DNA from: Leptobrachium leishanense
Lineage: Eukaryota; Chordata; Amphibia; Anura; Megophryidae
NCBI GenBank assembly: GCA_009667805.1
Contig: CM019066.1
Coordinates: 116,302,190 to 116,366,189 of the forward strand
Direction of reading: 5' to 3'
Length of the DNA: 64,000 bases
The notes beneath the pieces were generated by a model. It had not been told where the DNA came from and searched no databases. It was given only the letters and a program-made list of their open reading frames with translations. Position numbers and translations under genes: made by a program. Below are positions 12,357 to 22,857 of the stretch, piece by piece (position 1 is the first letter of the stretch; each line of letters starts with the position of its first letter).

Positions 12357-12538
12357 CAGTGTTTCCCAAACCTGTCCTCAGGACCCTCTGCCTCGCCAGG
12401 TTTTCCAGATATGTGAAGCACAGCGCAGGTGATATGATTTGCTGCTCAGTGATTGCAGGATTCAGTCTGTTTTTCCCCTAGGTGATCTGCAAAATCTGGC
12501 CTGATTGAGGGTCCCAAGGACAAATTTGGTAAACACTG
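12357..12538. mobile_element. short non-autonomous hAT element (CAGTGTTTCCC family)
   Basis: Termini CAGTGTTTCCCAAACC and GGTAAACACTG are inverted, and the 8-bp target duplication CTCTAAAC lies at 12349-12356 and 12539-12546. An 8-bp duplication and CAGTG ends indicate hAT. Related copies: 40837-41019, about 58589-58734, and a fragment near 10262. Confidence 0.8.
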
Positions 12539-12544
12539 CTCTAA

Positions 12545-13105
12545 ACCCGCTGATCCTTGAGTGGTCGGGACTGCTAATCCCATAGCTCCCAGCTAGGGAG
12601 AACAGACATACCAAAAACACAGAGTACAACCTTTGTATATTAGCAGGTCTCCGAATAACCCTTGCTGCCGAGTGCATGTTCTAATCTTAACAGCAGTTAA
12701 GGAGTAACCTGGATCAGGCTTATGCAAGTCGTTCATACACAAGGATTCATAAATGGCGTGGACAGGTAAACAATCAGAGTTGGCAACAGACAGGGTCCTC
12801 ATACAATCAGAGTCAGCGTTATGCAGAGTCAGCATACCGTCTGAGTCTGTTCTGGGTAAAGCATACATACAAGCTTGGTCAGAGAGAGAGTAGTCAAGAA
12901 GGCAGTCAGAGTCCGCAACAATCAGGTTCCTCATACAGTCCAGGTCAGCAACGTAGCAATGAAAAATGATCAGTGACTCGTGTGAATGGTAAACCAGCGA
13001 TGCGGGAAACAAACTCCACGTCAACACGACGAGTCAATTCGCGCTCCCTGTCTATAAAGGCCGGCGGCTCCGCATCATCATGCCACACCCCGCCCCCTCA
13101 TTAGT
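12545..13105. repeat. unidentified interspersed repeat (copy 2)
   Basis: Diverged relative of 5440-5950, with the same opening GTGGTCGG, internal runs of AATCAGAGT/AGTCAGCGT-like words, and a closing AAACTCCACGTCAACACGAC block followed by TATAAAGGCCGGCGG. The class is unknown. An LTR is possible. Confidence 0.4.
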
Positions 13106-13298
13106 AGGGATGAGCCGAACACCCCCGAGTTCGGTTCGCATTCGAACTTGACCTTTCCAAATGTTCGAACTCGAACTCAATACAAGTCAATGGGGCTGAA
13201 AATTAGATTTTTAGAGTGCCCTCCAAGAGTACATATATGCTAGATCAGTGGTTCTTAACCTTGTTGGAGGTACTGAACCCCACCAGTTTCATATGCGC

Positions 13299-13970
13299 CC
13301 TGGTAATCTCCCGACTCGACTATTGCAATAATCTCTTATCTGGCCTCCCTCTGTCCCGCCTCTCCCCCCTACAATCCATCCTGAACGCCTCCGCCAGGCT
13401 AATTCACCTCACCCGCCGCTCCCCTCTGCGAGTCCCTTCACTGGCTCCCCATCCACTGCAGAATTAAGTTCAAAATCCTTATCCTTACCTACAAAACCCT
13501 CACTAACTCCGCTCCCCACTACCTGTCCTCACTAATCACCAAATACACCCCAGCCCGCTCCCTAAGGTCAAACAGTGACCTGCACCTAGCTTCTCCCCGC
13601 ATCACCTCTTCCCATGATAGACTGCAGGATTTCTCACGTGCAGCCCCCACTCTCTGGAACGCTCTCCCTCGCACTGTCAGACTTTCCCCCAACTTCTCTT
13701 CCTTCAAACGCTCCCTGAAAACATTCCTATTTAGGGAAGCCTACCACCCAACTCACTGACGCAACCATCAATCACTCTCACCTTACAGTCCTCTCCTCCT
13801 GTTTCCAACCCCAACCCTCCCAGATTGTGAGTTCCTACGGGAATAGGGCCCTCATCTCCTCCTGTACTGTTTATCAAATGTTGTTCAATGTATTGTAACC
13901 CTGTCTATACTGTGCTTATTGTACAGCGCTGCGGAATATGCTGGCGCTTTAGAAATAAAGAATAATAATA
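13299..13970 (+). mobile_element. L2-type LINE 3' tail nested in the hAT element
   Basis: The duplication ATATGCGC at 13291-13298 and 13971-13978 flanks it. The coding part resembles the end of L2 ORF2: [19 protein letters not shown] in frame, then LHWLPI-, FKILILTYKTL- and LRSNSDLHLASPR-like pieces in shifted frames to about 13757. The 3' end has the familiar GTACAGCGCTGCGGAATATG and an ATA-rich tail (AATAATAATA), typical of L2-like elements in frogs. Confidence 0.85.
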
Positions 13971-14119
13971 ATATGCGCATTCACCGAACCCTTCTTAATT
14001 GGAAAAATAAAATATGATTTTTTCAAATTCAAAACATAGGTATATATTTGGGTATATATTTTATACATAGGTGCACAAAATGAACAAAATCAATAAAGAA
14101 CAAAGAACAAAACCATGAT

Positions 14120-17100
14120 TTTCACACAAAAACAAAAACATAATAATGAATATTTACTGCAAATAAGTGTGACTTCTGCTGTTGTCTTTCAGAGACCAGT
14201 TCAGAAATGCGCGGCTTTACCTTGGCAAGTGCCACTCTCATGTCATTTTCGCAACAAAGTCTGTTCCTTTTCTTCGTTTTTATGTCCAGCATCCTCAAAA
14301 GATTGCTCGCAAAGATATGTTGTAACAAACGGTATGAAAATCTCCAGAGCTTTCTTAGCAATAACCGGGTACGTTACCATTTGTTGACACTAAAACGTTG
14401 AGCATTGTTGTTCTGAAGAGTTGCTGTTGAACCTGGCTCTGCTGAAGTTCAAGGATTTCATCGAGGTAAGCATCATTGACATCTGTTGTCTCAACACTAA
14501 ACGTGAACGGCTGTCTCACCCATGCTGGATATGACTCTCTTGTAGGGAAGTATCCGTCGAGAGACTTTGCAAGCTCATCTAAGTGCGTGGCAATTGCTTG
14601 CTTCAGTTCCGCGGGTACAGGGAGGGTACAGAAATGTCTCCGATTCCAGATACATCTTCGATCTTACTTACACAGTCGAATGAACAAAAATACAACACAG
14701 CGCTTAAAAAGACCAAAGTCCAGAAAAGACAGTGGGGTAGACACCCTGTATGTCCATAAGCAGAAGTTGCTGACTTTAGGAATGAATCTTCTCAATAATG
14801 TAGATGCGGTATGCACTGTAGGGAGGAAACACAAAAAGGAGGGACCAAAAATTGCGCAGTATCCCAGCAGCCAGAATGAAAGTAATACGTATAGATAATA
14901 AACTCACATTCTGTGGAGCCTACGACCGGCTCTTAGGAATCAGGCAGGCTGGGACTTTATTTCAGGTGCCCATATAACCTTCAAGCGACTTTTCCAGAAA
15001 TCTCCAAAGATAGGAACACTGTAGGAGAATGGGCAAAAAACCAAGAAGGCACCTCCTAGTGCAATAAATCAAGGGCAGCTTAATATATTAGGAAAGAATT
15101 TGCCAAATTCAAACTCACACTTGATTGAGCCTCTATTGGCTCCGTCACAATGCGCATAGGGAATCGTAAGGTGTTCCCCAAACCTTCTTTGCAAGTGTTA
15201 TAGAGGCAGACAGCAGTTAGAGTTGTTCAAAAAATTAAAAACATTTATTTAATGTTTTTAATTTTTTGAACAACTCTAACTGCTGTCTGCCTCTATAACA
15301 CTTGCAAAGAAGGTTTGGGGAACACCTTACGATTCCCTATGCGCATTGTGACGGAGCCAATAGAGGCTCAATCAAGTGTGAGTTTGAATTTGGCAAATTC
15401 TTTCCTAATATATTAAGCTGCCCTTGATTTATTGCACTAGGAGGTGCCTTCTTGGTTTTTTGCCCATTCTCCTACAGTGTTCCTATCTTTGGAGATTTCT
15501 GGAAAAGTCGCTTGAAGGTTATATGGGCACCTGAAATAAAGTCCCAGCCTGCCTGATTCCTAAGAGCCGGTCGTAGGCTCCACAGAATGTGAGTTTATTA
15601 TCTATACGTATTACTTTCATTCTGGCTGCTGGGATACTGCGCAATTTTTGGTCCCTCCTTTTTGTGTTTCCTCCCTACAGTGCATACCGCATCTACATTA
15701 TTGAGAAGATTCATTCCTAAAGTCAGCAACTTCTGCTTATGGACATACAGGGTGTCTACCCCACTGTCTTTTCTGGACTTTGGTCTTTTTAAGCGCTGTG
15801 TTGTATTTTTGTTCATTCAACTGTTACCCGGGTATTTAGAGAAACCCCCACGCACAGCATTCAGCGAGTGGGATAGACGCCTTTCCGGTGGGCGCTTCAC
15901 CCCTCTCCTTCTTTTTTACTTACACAGTCGTCTAGCAGGAAAAAGTTTGCGAAGTTATCGTTCTCTATTCGTCGTTTCCATAACGGTAGGTTTTTTTTGA
16001 AAAGCCTTCAGGTTTTCTTCCGCTTCGATGATGTTGACTCCACCGCCCTGCATCTGTTGATGGAGATAATCGAGAGCTGCGAAGATATCAGTCATGTACG
16101 CTAAAATGAGAATGAACTCAGAATTTTTGAAGCAATCTGCATGACAATGTTGGTGCTCTTGCAAAAACAGGGCTAATTCCACACGCACGGCAAAAACACG
16201 ATTCAGCACCTGTCCCCGGGATAACCACCAAACGTTAGAATGGTACAGGAGTACCTCGAATTCAGCTCCCATTTCTTTACACAGCTCCTTGAAGATGCGG
16301 TGCCTCAGAGCACTATTTTGCACATAGTTCACGCATTCCACTACAATTTTTAATACTTATGACAGTTTTGGAGGCAAGGTTTTTGTTGCCAACGCATGCC
16401 TGTGCAGAATACAATGCGTAACAATGATGTGTGGTGCATCGGCTTTCACTAGCGCACCAAAACCAGACTTTCTTCCCAGCATGGCTGGAGCTCCATCCGA
16501 ACAAACTGCAGAAACCATATCTCACGAAAGATTGTTGTCTTTGAAGAAGTCATCCACAAGTTTCTTCACATCGGCTGCCGATGTTGTTGTTTTAAGAGGC
16601 TTACAAAATAAAAAAAATCTTCCTTTTTATCACGTCGTCTTTCACATAGCGCATGAATACTGCAAGCTGGCTTAGATTGGAAACGTCTGTGGTCTCGTCG
16701 AGTTGAAGGCTGAATTTTGCCGGGCTTGGAATCAGATATGCAACTACTTGAGCCAAGATGTCTTTGCTCATGTCCTCTATTCTGTCGCTGATGGTGTCAT
16801 TTGAAAGAGGAATTTGGGATAACTTAACTTCAGCCGCTTTTCCCAGCATGATATTCGCCATCTTCAACACAGCTGGTTTTATGAGTGTTTCACCAATGGT
16901 GTGTGGTTTGCCCTGCTTTGCGATCAGGTAAGCAACTTCGTACAATGCTATGAGGATCAGTTTGTTGATGGGTACAAAGCCGAGAACAGGAAGACTAGCC
17001 TTTTCATCGAATCTGGCTCTCCTCACCTTGAATTCAGCGAGCGTTGTGTTCTTGTATTTTCCATCTCCATGCAGCTTAAGGAAGTGTTCTCTTAGTTTTG

Positions 17101-17245
17101 CCGGTGCTAGACTAGAATTGCTCAACTTGGCATTGCAAATCATACAGTTAGGACGCTGACTCCCATCACGTTCCGTTATACATGTGAATCCATATTGTAC
17201 ATATTCGTCCGACCAGATTTCTTTTTTTGCTCGACATAGTATGAA
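14120..17245 (-). pseudogene. hAT transposase (BED finger type), broken
   Basis: In reading order: a BED zinc finger near 17140 (RPNCMICNAKLSNSS, then KLREHFLKLH), FSLQLDETTDVSNLSQLAVF (near 16700), CSDGAPAMLGRKSGFGALVK (about 16480), VLLYHSNVWWLSRGQVLNRV (about 16230), a C-terminal ESYPAWVRQP-like piece (about 14530), and the dimerisation end RLCCENDMRVALAKVKPRIS (about 14230). Stops and frameshifts break it and the palindromic insertion cuts it at 14679-15915. Similar proteins have been domesticated in vertebrates (ZBED5/SCAND3 group), but this copy is flanked by its own ends and target duplication and is dead. Confidence 0.85.
14679..15915. mobile_element. palindromic Penelope-like insertion
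   Basis: It is flanked by a 15-bp target duplication TTACTTACACAGTCG (14664-14678 and 15916-15930). Inside, 14678-15245 and 15251-15818 are inverted copies, identical in every stretch I compared and without net length difference, around the 5-bp loop TATTT. A further 97 bp (15819-15915) extends one arm only. Each arm is the same repeat as 7683-8240. Joining of two copies at one end is common for Penelope-like elements. The 72-residue ORFs in both arms are mirror images and not genes. Confidence 0.75.
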
Positions 17246-18073
17246 GGAATTAAAATATTAAAGAAATTACACGACTACTGGGCGCGCCAAATTCCCTGCA
17301 GCACCGATGGGCCAAGGCAGAGATGTTGCGTGATCACCTGCAGCCAATGATGGACAAGCGGGGCGTGTCATCACGAATCATGTGAGTCGGGTGTGTGACT
17401 TTGACTCACCGAACCCCAGGGGTTCGATCGAACCCAGGTTAAGAACCACTGTGCTAGATATTTGCCATAAAAAGGTGTATGGGGGTCCGGGTAGTGCCCT
17501 GGGGGACAGGAAACAAGGACAAAAAGTTTTAAAAAAACCTTTTTTAAAGGGACAGTGAGTTTTCCATGAAATAAGGGTTAAAAATAAAAACGAAAAATTC
17601 CTTCAAATATCGTGCCTAGGGGGTCCCCATAACCTGCCCGTGAAGTGGCGGATTTCTAGGATGTATAGAAATATGTAAAAACAAAAAAATGACATTTCAA
17701 ATGACGGTAAATGCTTTTCCTTTAATCTATCCATAAACAACTGCTTGGGGCGGCAGCCTGTATGAAAAGGAGACATTTTCGGATACGCAGAAAAAGTTTA
17801 GTGATTTTTTTTGGCTAAATTATTGTGAAACTTATACAGGCTTTGGATGAAAGTAACAATAGGTGCTTTAAAATTGGGCCTTTAGCATCGGCAACAGTGC
17901 CGTCACACAGTAATCCCTCTGAGGATATGAATCTGATACAGGCGTTAATGGCAGTGCACCCAGATATTGTAGGAATTTTTCTTGCTGGCCTTTGGTGCCA
18001 GGCCAGCAAGTGCCATCATACAGTAACCCCTCTGTGGTATTGTGGAAGAGTGCAGGGGTGGACCATGCGGTCA

Positions 18074-18222
18074 GGGCCGGTGCTAGACTATTTTGCGCCC
18101 TAGGCAAGACCAGCTACTTGCACCCCCCCCAAAGAAAACAACACAATATGAAATCCTTTATGTGCTCCACCATTACATGGAACGATAACTATTTAACCGC
18201 CTCTCGCCTTAATTTTATATCA
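18074..18222 (+). mobile_element. hAT-type terminus fragment
   Basis: CAGGGCCGGTGCTAGACTAT at 18074 followed by TTGCGCCCTAGGCAAGACC is a common terminus of short vertebrate hAT derivatives. No matching right end was found nearby. Confidence 0.45.
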
Positions 18223-18985
18223 CACCACTAAGCGGAACAATGACTGTTTCTTGCATCTCCAATTCAATTTTTGAGCCCCGCTAGTAAGTGGAGCAATGGC
18301 TGTCTAATGCCTCGCACTTACTTTGTGCGACCCACTACTGGGTGGAATAATCACTACCTGTTGGATTTTATGTTTAATTTTTGCGCCCCACCGTTAGGTG
18401 GGGCAATAATTGTTTGTTGTTGCACCCCCAATCCAATTTTTGTGCCCCGCTAGTGCGTGGAGCGGTGACTGTATATTGCCTCTCACATTATTTTGTGTGA
18501 CCCACCACTGGGTGGAATATTCAATACCTGATGGATTTTATGTTTAATTTTTGTGCTCCACCATTAGATGGAGCGATGCTTATATGCTACCTCTTGTATC
18601 TTAATTTTTGTACCCCACCGTTGGGTGGGGCAATACCTGTTTGTTGCATCCTAAATTTAATTTGTGTCCCGCTATTAGGTAAAATGATGACTATCTACAG
18701 TCTTTCACATATCCTTCTTATACCCCCCCCCCCATTGGGGGGAGCAATACCTGTCTGATGTATTTCATATTTAATTTTTGTGCCCCACCATTAGGTGGGG
18801 CGATGACTATGTACTACCTTCTGTACTCTAATTTTTGTACCCCGCAGTTGGGAGGTACGATGTTGGGTTTTTATCACTCGTACTTCACTCCTATGCCCCG
18901 CCCTGGGTGGTGCACTAACGGTTCGTAACCTTTCATATCGAATTTTTGGGCCCCCCCGTTGGGTAGAGCAATACTTGCAGAGGCC
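18223..18985 (+). repeat. array of about 12 irregular units each holding a short hairpin
   Basis: Units of roughly 60 bp contain TTTAATTTTTGTGCCCC and then a palindrome such as GCCCCACCGTTAGGTGGGGC (about 18386) or GTGCCCCACCATTAGGTGGG (about 18780), followed by GCAATAATTG/GCGATGACT. The hairpin stem is kept in most units, with paired changes in some (GCTCCACCATTAGATGGAGC near 18555). The ORFs across it only translate the repeat. It may be the 5' region of the neighbouring LINE or of a hAT derivative. Confidence 0.6.
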
Positions 18986-19590
18986 TCTATTTATCCTTCT
19001 TACTCTATTGTTCGGTGAGACGAAGAAGGCAGGAGGCTGTGAGGAATGTGCAAGACCTCTTAACTTTCGCACCACATATCTAGACACAGACGGCCCACGT
19101 TGGTTCCCTTTACGCTCAGGGTTTTCTTCCTTTTTCTTATAATTTGTGTACGCCACTGCACATGACCTATTTTCCGGAGTCAGAGGGGACTCTTTTATTG
19201 AGCTCCATAATCTATTGAATTTTCCTTTTTCCTTTATTTTATTATCGCTATTTCTTTGGCCTCTTCTCTAGTCCGGTGTAGATAAGGAGCTTGACTCCTT
19301 CGCCCTTGAGGATTTGACGCCAATCTCTCCCAGGGGTACTAACCGGCTCCCTATTGGTTTGGGACCACCTAGGTCTCCCCTGAGGCATTCCATACCTCAT
19401 TGTTTTTCTTTCTGTCCTTTTCTCTACTGTCTGTGTCCTCCTCCTTCCTCCCTCTTCCCCTCCCCCTTTTTTTTTTTCCCTTTCCTTTCCTCTTCTCTTC
19501 TTCCCTTCCCCCCTCATTTTCCTACGCTGCATCTCTGCCCCCTCCCCTGCAGTCATGAGCGCACCTGGGGGTTTCGACCCACGACCTCTC
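18986..19590 (+). other. probable upstream part of the L1-like element, pyrimidine tract
   Basis: A long C/T-rich tract spans about 19395-19530. TACGCCACTG at 19150-19159 matches the complement of a hAT terminus. ATGAGCGCACCTGGGGGTTT at 19555 could be the original ORF2 start, but the frame is lost at the following insertion. No ORF1 recognised. Confidence 0.35.
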
Positions 19591-19786
19591 CTCCTTTTTT
19601 TTTTTTTTTTTTATAAAACATATCTTTTATTTCTATTACAGATAACATAAAGGTATATACAAAAAGTAGAATAAACACCGCAGCTCTCAAAAGAGAGAAG
19701 ATAAAAACAAAGAGATTGGTGGACTCATTTCCACCATAATAAAATCACATAAAAGTTTTTCTACAACATAGGTGATCTATAGGTAC
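19591..19786 (-). mobile_element. A-tailed retroinsertion (3' end of a LINE or SINE)
   Basis: A T run at 19595-19612 is, on the minus strand, a poly-A tail preceded by AATAAA (complement of 19626-19631). The body up to 19786 has no recognised coding region. Confidence 0.55.
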
Positions 19787-20520
19787 TTTTTTTTTTTTTG
19801 CATGAAAAGTTTTTATTTTCAAAAAGGACAAAAAACAATATACAAAACATAAGAGGGAAAGCTTGACATAAAATATAAGAAACAAAAAACAAGGAAAAGG
19901 TATCACAACTGAAGTAATCACTCTACATGACCATACATTAATATGAACTTCTCCGAGAGCTATGCAGAGTACTTGTAATCGCAATAGAGAGTAACTCCCA
20001 TGCAGTCAACGGCCGTGTCCCACCCCACCCATGAAGAAAAAAGGGGGGTGGGAGCCGTAACAAATACGTCCCCTGCGCCCCACAGTATTGGGGTATCTAT
20101 CCTAGACTCATAAGGACCAGAAAACTTGTGTGTAGGGGGCGAGGTTAACGCATAATTAGGGGGAGCAAATAAATCGAACGACTAACAAAGACTAACTCCA
20201 AATAACAAGAAACCGTAACAGACACACATAGACAAATAGACAATAAAAGAAAAAAGTAAGTGGGAAAGACCCATTAAAGATAAAAGTGAATGGGGAGGCC
20301 TTGAGAAAAGGAACCAAAGATACCAAGAAACAGAGAAACGAAGCATAGATCAGAAAGAGGGAAGCAGAAGGAAAGTAAGCAGAGAGAGAGGGGAGAAGGG
20401 GCAGAAGAGAGGTAGACAAAGGACAGCGTACCAAGGCCCAGTCTACCATCAGGGATAGGCCGAAATACTTCCCACTCCGAAAAGGGAAGTCAAGAACACC
20501 CAGCTGAGAAGCCCATCCAT
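19787..20520 (-). mobile_element. 5'-truncated L1-like 3' end
   Basis: The T run at 19787-19799 is the complement of a poly-A tail, with AATAAA at the complement of 19812-19817. The body resembles a long T-rich 3' untranslated region. It lies in reverse orientation inside the L1-like element that continues at 20540. The right edge is approximate. Confidence 0.5.
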
Positions 20521-20539
20521 CTGTGCGTAGGAGTAGCCT

Positions 20540-21079
20540 ACCCAGGGTCGTGGGCCTCCTGAAGCCACTCCGTTCTCTCCTCCTTCTTACGTACAATGCT
20601 AAAGGCCTCAACGTTCCGGAGAAACGCAGCCGCCTCCTACGAGAGGCCTCGACCTTAAAAACCTCAGTGCTCTTCCTCCAGGAGACGCATTTCCGCTCGG
20701 GGTCGGCCCCGGTTCTTCGTGATTTCCGTTTCCCCTTGGGGTATTTTAGGGACTATCACGGTGGCAAGAGTCGAGGGGTGGCTATTCTTTTCTCCCGAAA
20801 TGTCCCTTTTGTCTTGATCGACGTGCTGACGGACCCGGAAGGCCGATTTCTGTTCGTTAAGTGTTACGATTGCGGACTCTTGTTATACGTTTGTTTCGTT
20901 ATACCTCCCCAATACCGCCCAACATCGATGTCTGGCGTCAATCTCACGTCAATTACAGGGCTTTATGGCTGGCACTTTGGTGGTTGCTGGCGATTTTAAC
21001 ACTCCTTTGGATACCAGACTAGACACCTCCTTGGGCCGCTCCTCGATTCCCCCGAATGTGCTATGACAGGTGCGACGTA
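20540..21079 (+). pseudogene. L1-like ORF2, endonuclease part
   Basis: LLTYNAKGLNVPEKRSRLL opens the AP endonuclease domain, followed by SVLFLQETHFRSG (the catalytic E of the QET motif) and the SRGVAILFSRNVPFVLIDVL strand. After about 20900 the frame shifts, and the later VVAGDFNTP-like segment is in another frame (near 20985), so it is inactive. Confidence 0.8.
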
Positions 21080-21174
21080 CCTTGGACCAGGGGCGGATCC
21101 AGAGACTAGTCTCGGGAGGGGCACTGACAGAAAATAAGGTGTTTTAGCAGAGAGTCCGACTCACGAGAATTTAC

Positions 21175-21504
21175 AGAGGGCCCGGCTCACAGGAGCTTAC
21201 AATCTAGAGGAGCAGAGGGCCCGGCTCACAGGAGCTTACAATCTAGAGGAGCAGAGGGCCCGGCTCATAGGAGCTTACAATCTAGAGGAGCAGAGGGCCC
21301 GGCTCACAGGAGTTTACAATCTAGAAAAGCAGAGGGCACCCAGGAGCTTACAATCTAGAGGAGCAGAGGGCACCCAGGAGTTTACAATCTAGAGGAGCAG
21401 AGGGCACCCAGGAGCTTACAATCTAGAGGAGCAGAGGGCACCCAGGAGTTTACAATCTAGAGGAGCAGAGGGCACCCAGGAGTTTACAATCTAGAGGAGC
21501 AGAG
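21175..21504 (+). repeat. tandem repeat, unit about 34-39 bp
   Basis: About nine units of the form AGAGGGCCCGGCTCACAGGA plus GCTTACAATCTAGAGGAGC. Later units carry AGAGGGCACCCAGGAG instead and are shorter. Inside element 1. Confidence 0.85.
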
Positions 21505-21517
21505 AGCCCCCAGCTCA

Positions 21518-22497
21518 CACATGGATTTGCCCCCAGCTCATGGATTTGCCCCAGCTCATGGATTTACCCCAAGCTCATGGATTTGCCCAGGTCATGGATT
21601 TGCCCCCAGGTCATGGATTTGCCCAGCTCATGGATTTGCCCCCAGCTCATGGATTTGCCCAGCTCATGGATTTGCCCCAGGTCATGGATTTACCCCCAGC
21701 TCATGGATTTGCCCCCAGCTCATGGATTTACCCCCAGCTCATGGATTTACCCCCAGCTCATGGATTTACCCCCCAGCTCATGGATTTACCCCCCAGCTCA
21801 TGGATTTACCCCCAGCTCATGGATTTACCCCCAGCTCATGGATTTACCCCCAGCTCATGGATTTGCCCCCAGCTCATGGATTTGCCCAGCTCATGGATTT
21901 GCCCCCAGGTCATGGATTTGCCCCCAGGTCATGGATTTACCCCCAGCTCATGGATTTGCCCCCAGCTCATGGATTTGCCCAGCTCATGGATTTACCCCCA
22001 GCTCATGGATTTGCCCAGCTCATGGATTTGCCCAGCTCATGGATTTACCCCCAGCTCATGGATTTGCCCCCAGCTCATGGATTTGCCCAGCTCATGGATT
22101 TACCCCCAGCTCATGGATTTACCCCCAGCTCATGGATTTACCCCCCAGCTCATGGATTTACCCCCCAGCTCATGGATTTACCCCCAGCTCATGGATTTAC
22201 CCCCCAGCTCATGGATTTACCCCCAGCTCATGGATTTGCCCAGCTCATGGATTTGCCCCCTGCTCATGGATTTGCCCAGCTCATGGATTTACCCCCAGCT
22301 CATGGATTTGCCCAGCTCATGGATTTACCCCCAGGTCATGGATTTGCCCAGCTCATGGATTTACCCCCAGGTCATGGATTTGCCCAGCTCATGGATTTAC
22401 CCCCAGGTCATGGATTTGCCCAGCTCATGGATTTGCCCAGCTCATGGATTTGCCCAGCTCATGGATTTACCCCCAGCTCATGGATTTGCCCAGCTCT
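21518..22497 (+). repeat. minisatellite, unit CCCAGCTCATGGATTTGCC (about 50 copies)
   Basis: Unit length is 17-20 bp depending on the C run, and variants swap GCTCATGG with GGTCATGG, or TTTGCC with TTTACC. The first unit is CCCCCAGCTCACACATGGAT and the last ends AGCTCTCACCTGGATATTG. Long ORFs in all three plus frames arise because no unit length creates a stop. They are not genes. Confidence 0.95.
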
Positions 22498-22539
22498 CAC
22501 CTGGATATTGCTCCAGGCCTCAAGCTCCGGTGTTCAGGG

Positions 22540-22791
22540 GACCCAGATGCCGCCGGGCAGCGCAGGAGTGCCTGCCCGGTCCTGAAGAGTGCGTCCTTGT
22601 AAAGTGGAGGCGGCTGCGTGCGTGCGCAGGTCACGCGGTCCGGCCAGTCAGGTGGTACAGAGACTCAGTACCACCTGATTAGCCGGACCACGTGACCGGC
22701 TGCGCCTGCACGCAGCCGCCTCCCCTTTACAAGGACGCACTCTTCAGGACCGGGCAGGCGCTCCTGCGCTGCCCGGCGGCATCTGGGTCCC
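22540..22791. repeat. 250-bp palindrome inside element 1
   Basis: Near-perfect inverted repeat from GACCCAGATGCCGCC-type sequence to its complement, with the centre near GGTACAGAGACTCAGTACC (22651-22669). Stems contain CCGGGCAGCGCAGGAGTGCC and AGTGGAGGCGGCTGCGTGCG. It is homologous to 24117-24361. Confidence 0.85.
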
Positions 22792-22857
22792 CGGCTCAAA
22801 TCTCGGGGGGGCAATTGCCCTGTTGCCCCCCCCCCTGGATCCGCCCCTGCCTTGGAC

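Larger units (their letters stand above)
13246..17451 (-). mobile_element. hAT transposon carrying two nested insertions
   Basis: The ends CAGTGGTTCTTAACCTTG and its near-complement AGGTTAAGAACCACTG are flanked by the 8-bp duplication TGCTAGAT (13238-13245 and 17452-17459). The interior encodes a decayed BED-type hAT transposase on the minus strand. An L2 tail (13299-13970) and a palindromic insertion (14679-15915) were added later. Without them the element is about 2.3 kb. Confidence 0.9.
13107..18070. mobile_element. old interspersed repeat split by a hAT insertion
   Basis: Left part 13107-13245 starts GGGATGAGCCGAACACCCCC and contains several GTTCGAAC-like words. The right part resumes at 17460 after the hAT target duplication (ATTTGCCATAAAAAGGTGTA) and runs to about 18070, with repeated CATACAGTAACCCCTCT-type words. 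Joined across the hAT it reads as one unit, so it predates the hAT. Class unknown. Confidence 0.5.
21088..22849. mobile_element. hAT-ended non-autonomous element 1 (minisatellite plus palindrome)
   Basis: Termini CAGGGGCGGATCCAG and CTGGATCCGCCCCTG are perfect inverted repeats, and the duplication CCTTGGAC is at 21080-21087 and 22850-22857. The 8-bp duplication indicates hAT mobilisation. Order of contents: a 39-bp tandem repeat, an 18-20 bp minisatellite, a 250-bp palindrome and a right flank. No transposase. Shares its internal modules with 24018-28611. Confidence 0.85.

Noticed and set aside
14685..15816. Two identical 72-residue proteins on opposite strands
   Set aside because: Mirror images produced by the inverted repeat, with no domain.
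14122..17143. A possible domesticated ZBED/SCAND3-like gene
   Set aside because: It is bounded by hAT terminal repeats and an 8-bp target duplication, and is broken by stops, frameshifts and a 1.2-kb insertion.
21521..22682. Three overlapping ORFs of 341-380 codons on the plus strand
   Set aside because: They translate the CCCAGCTCATGGATTTG minisatellite in all three frames. No domain, no start context, and the frames end in the neighbouring palindrome.
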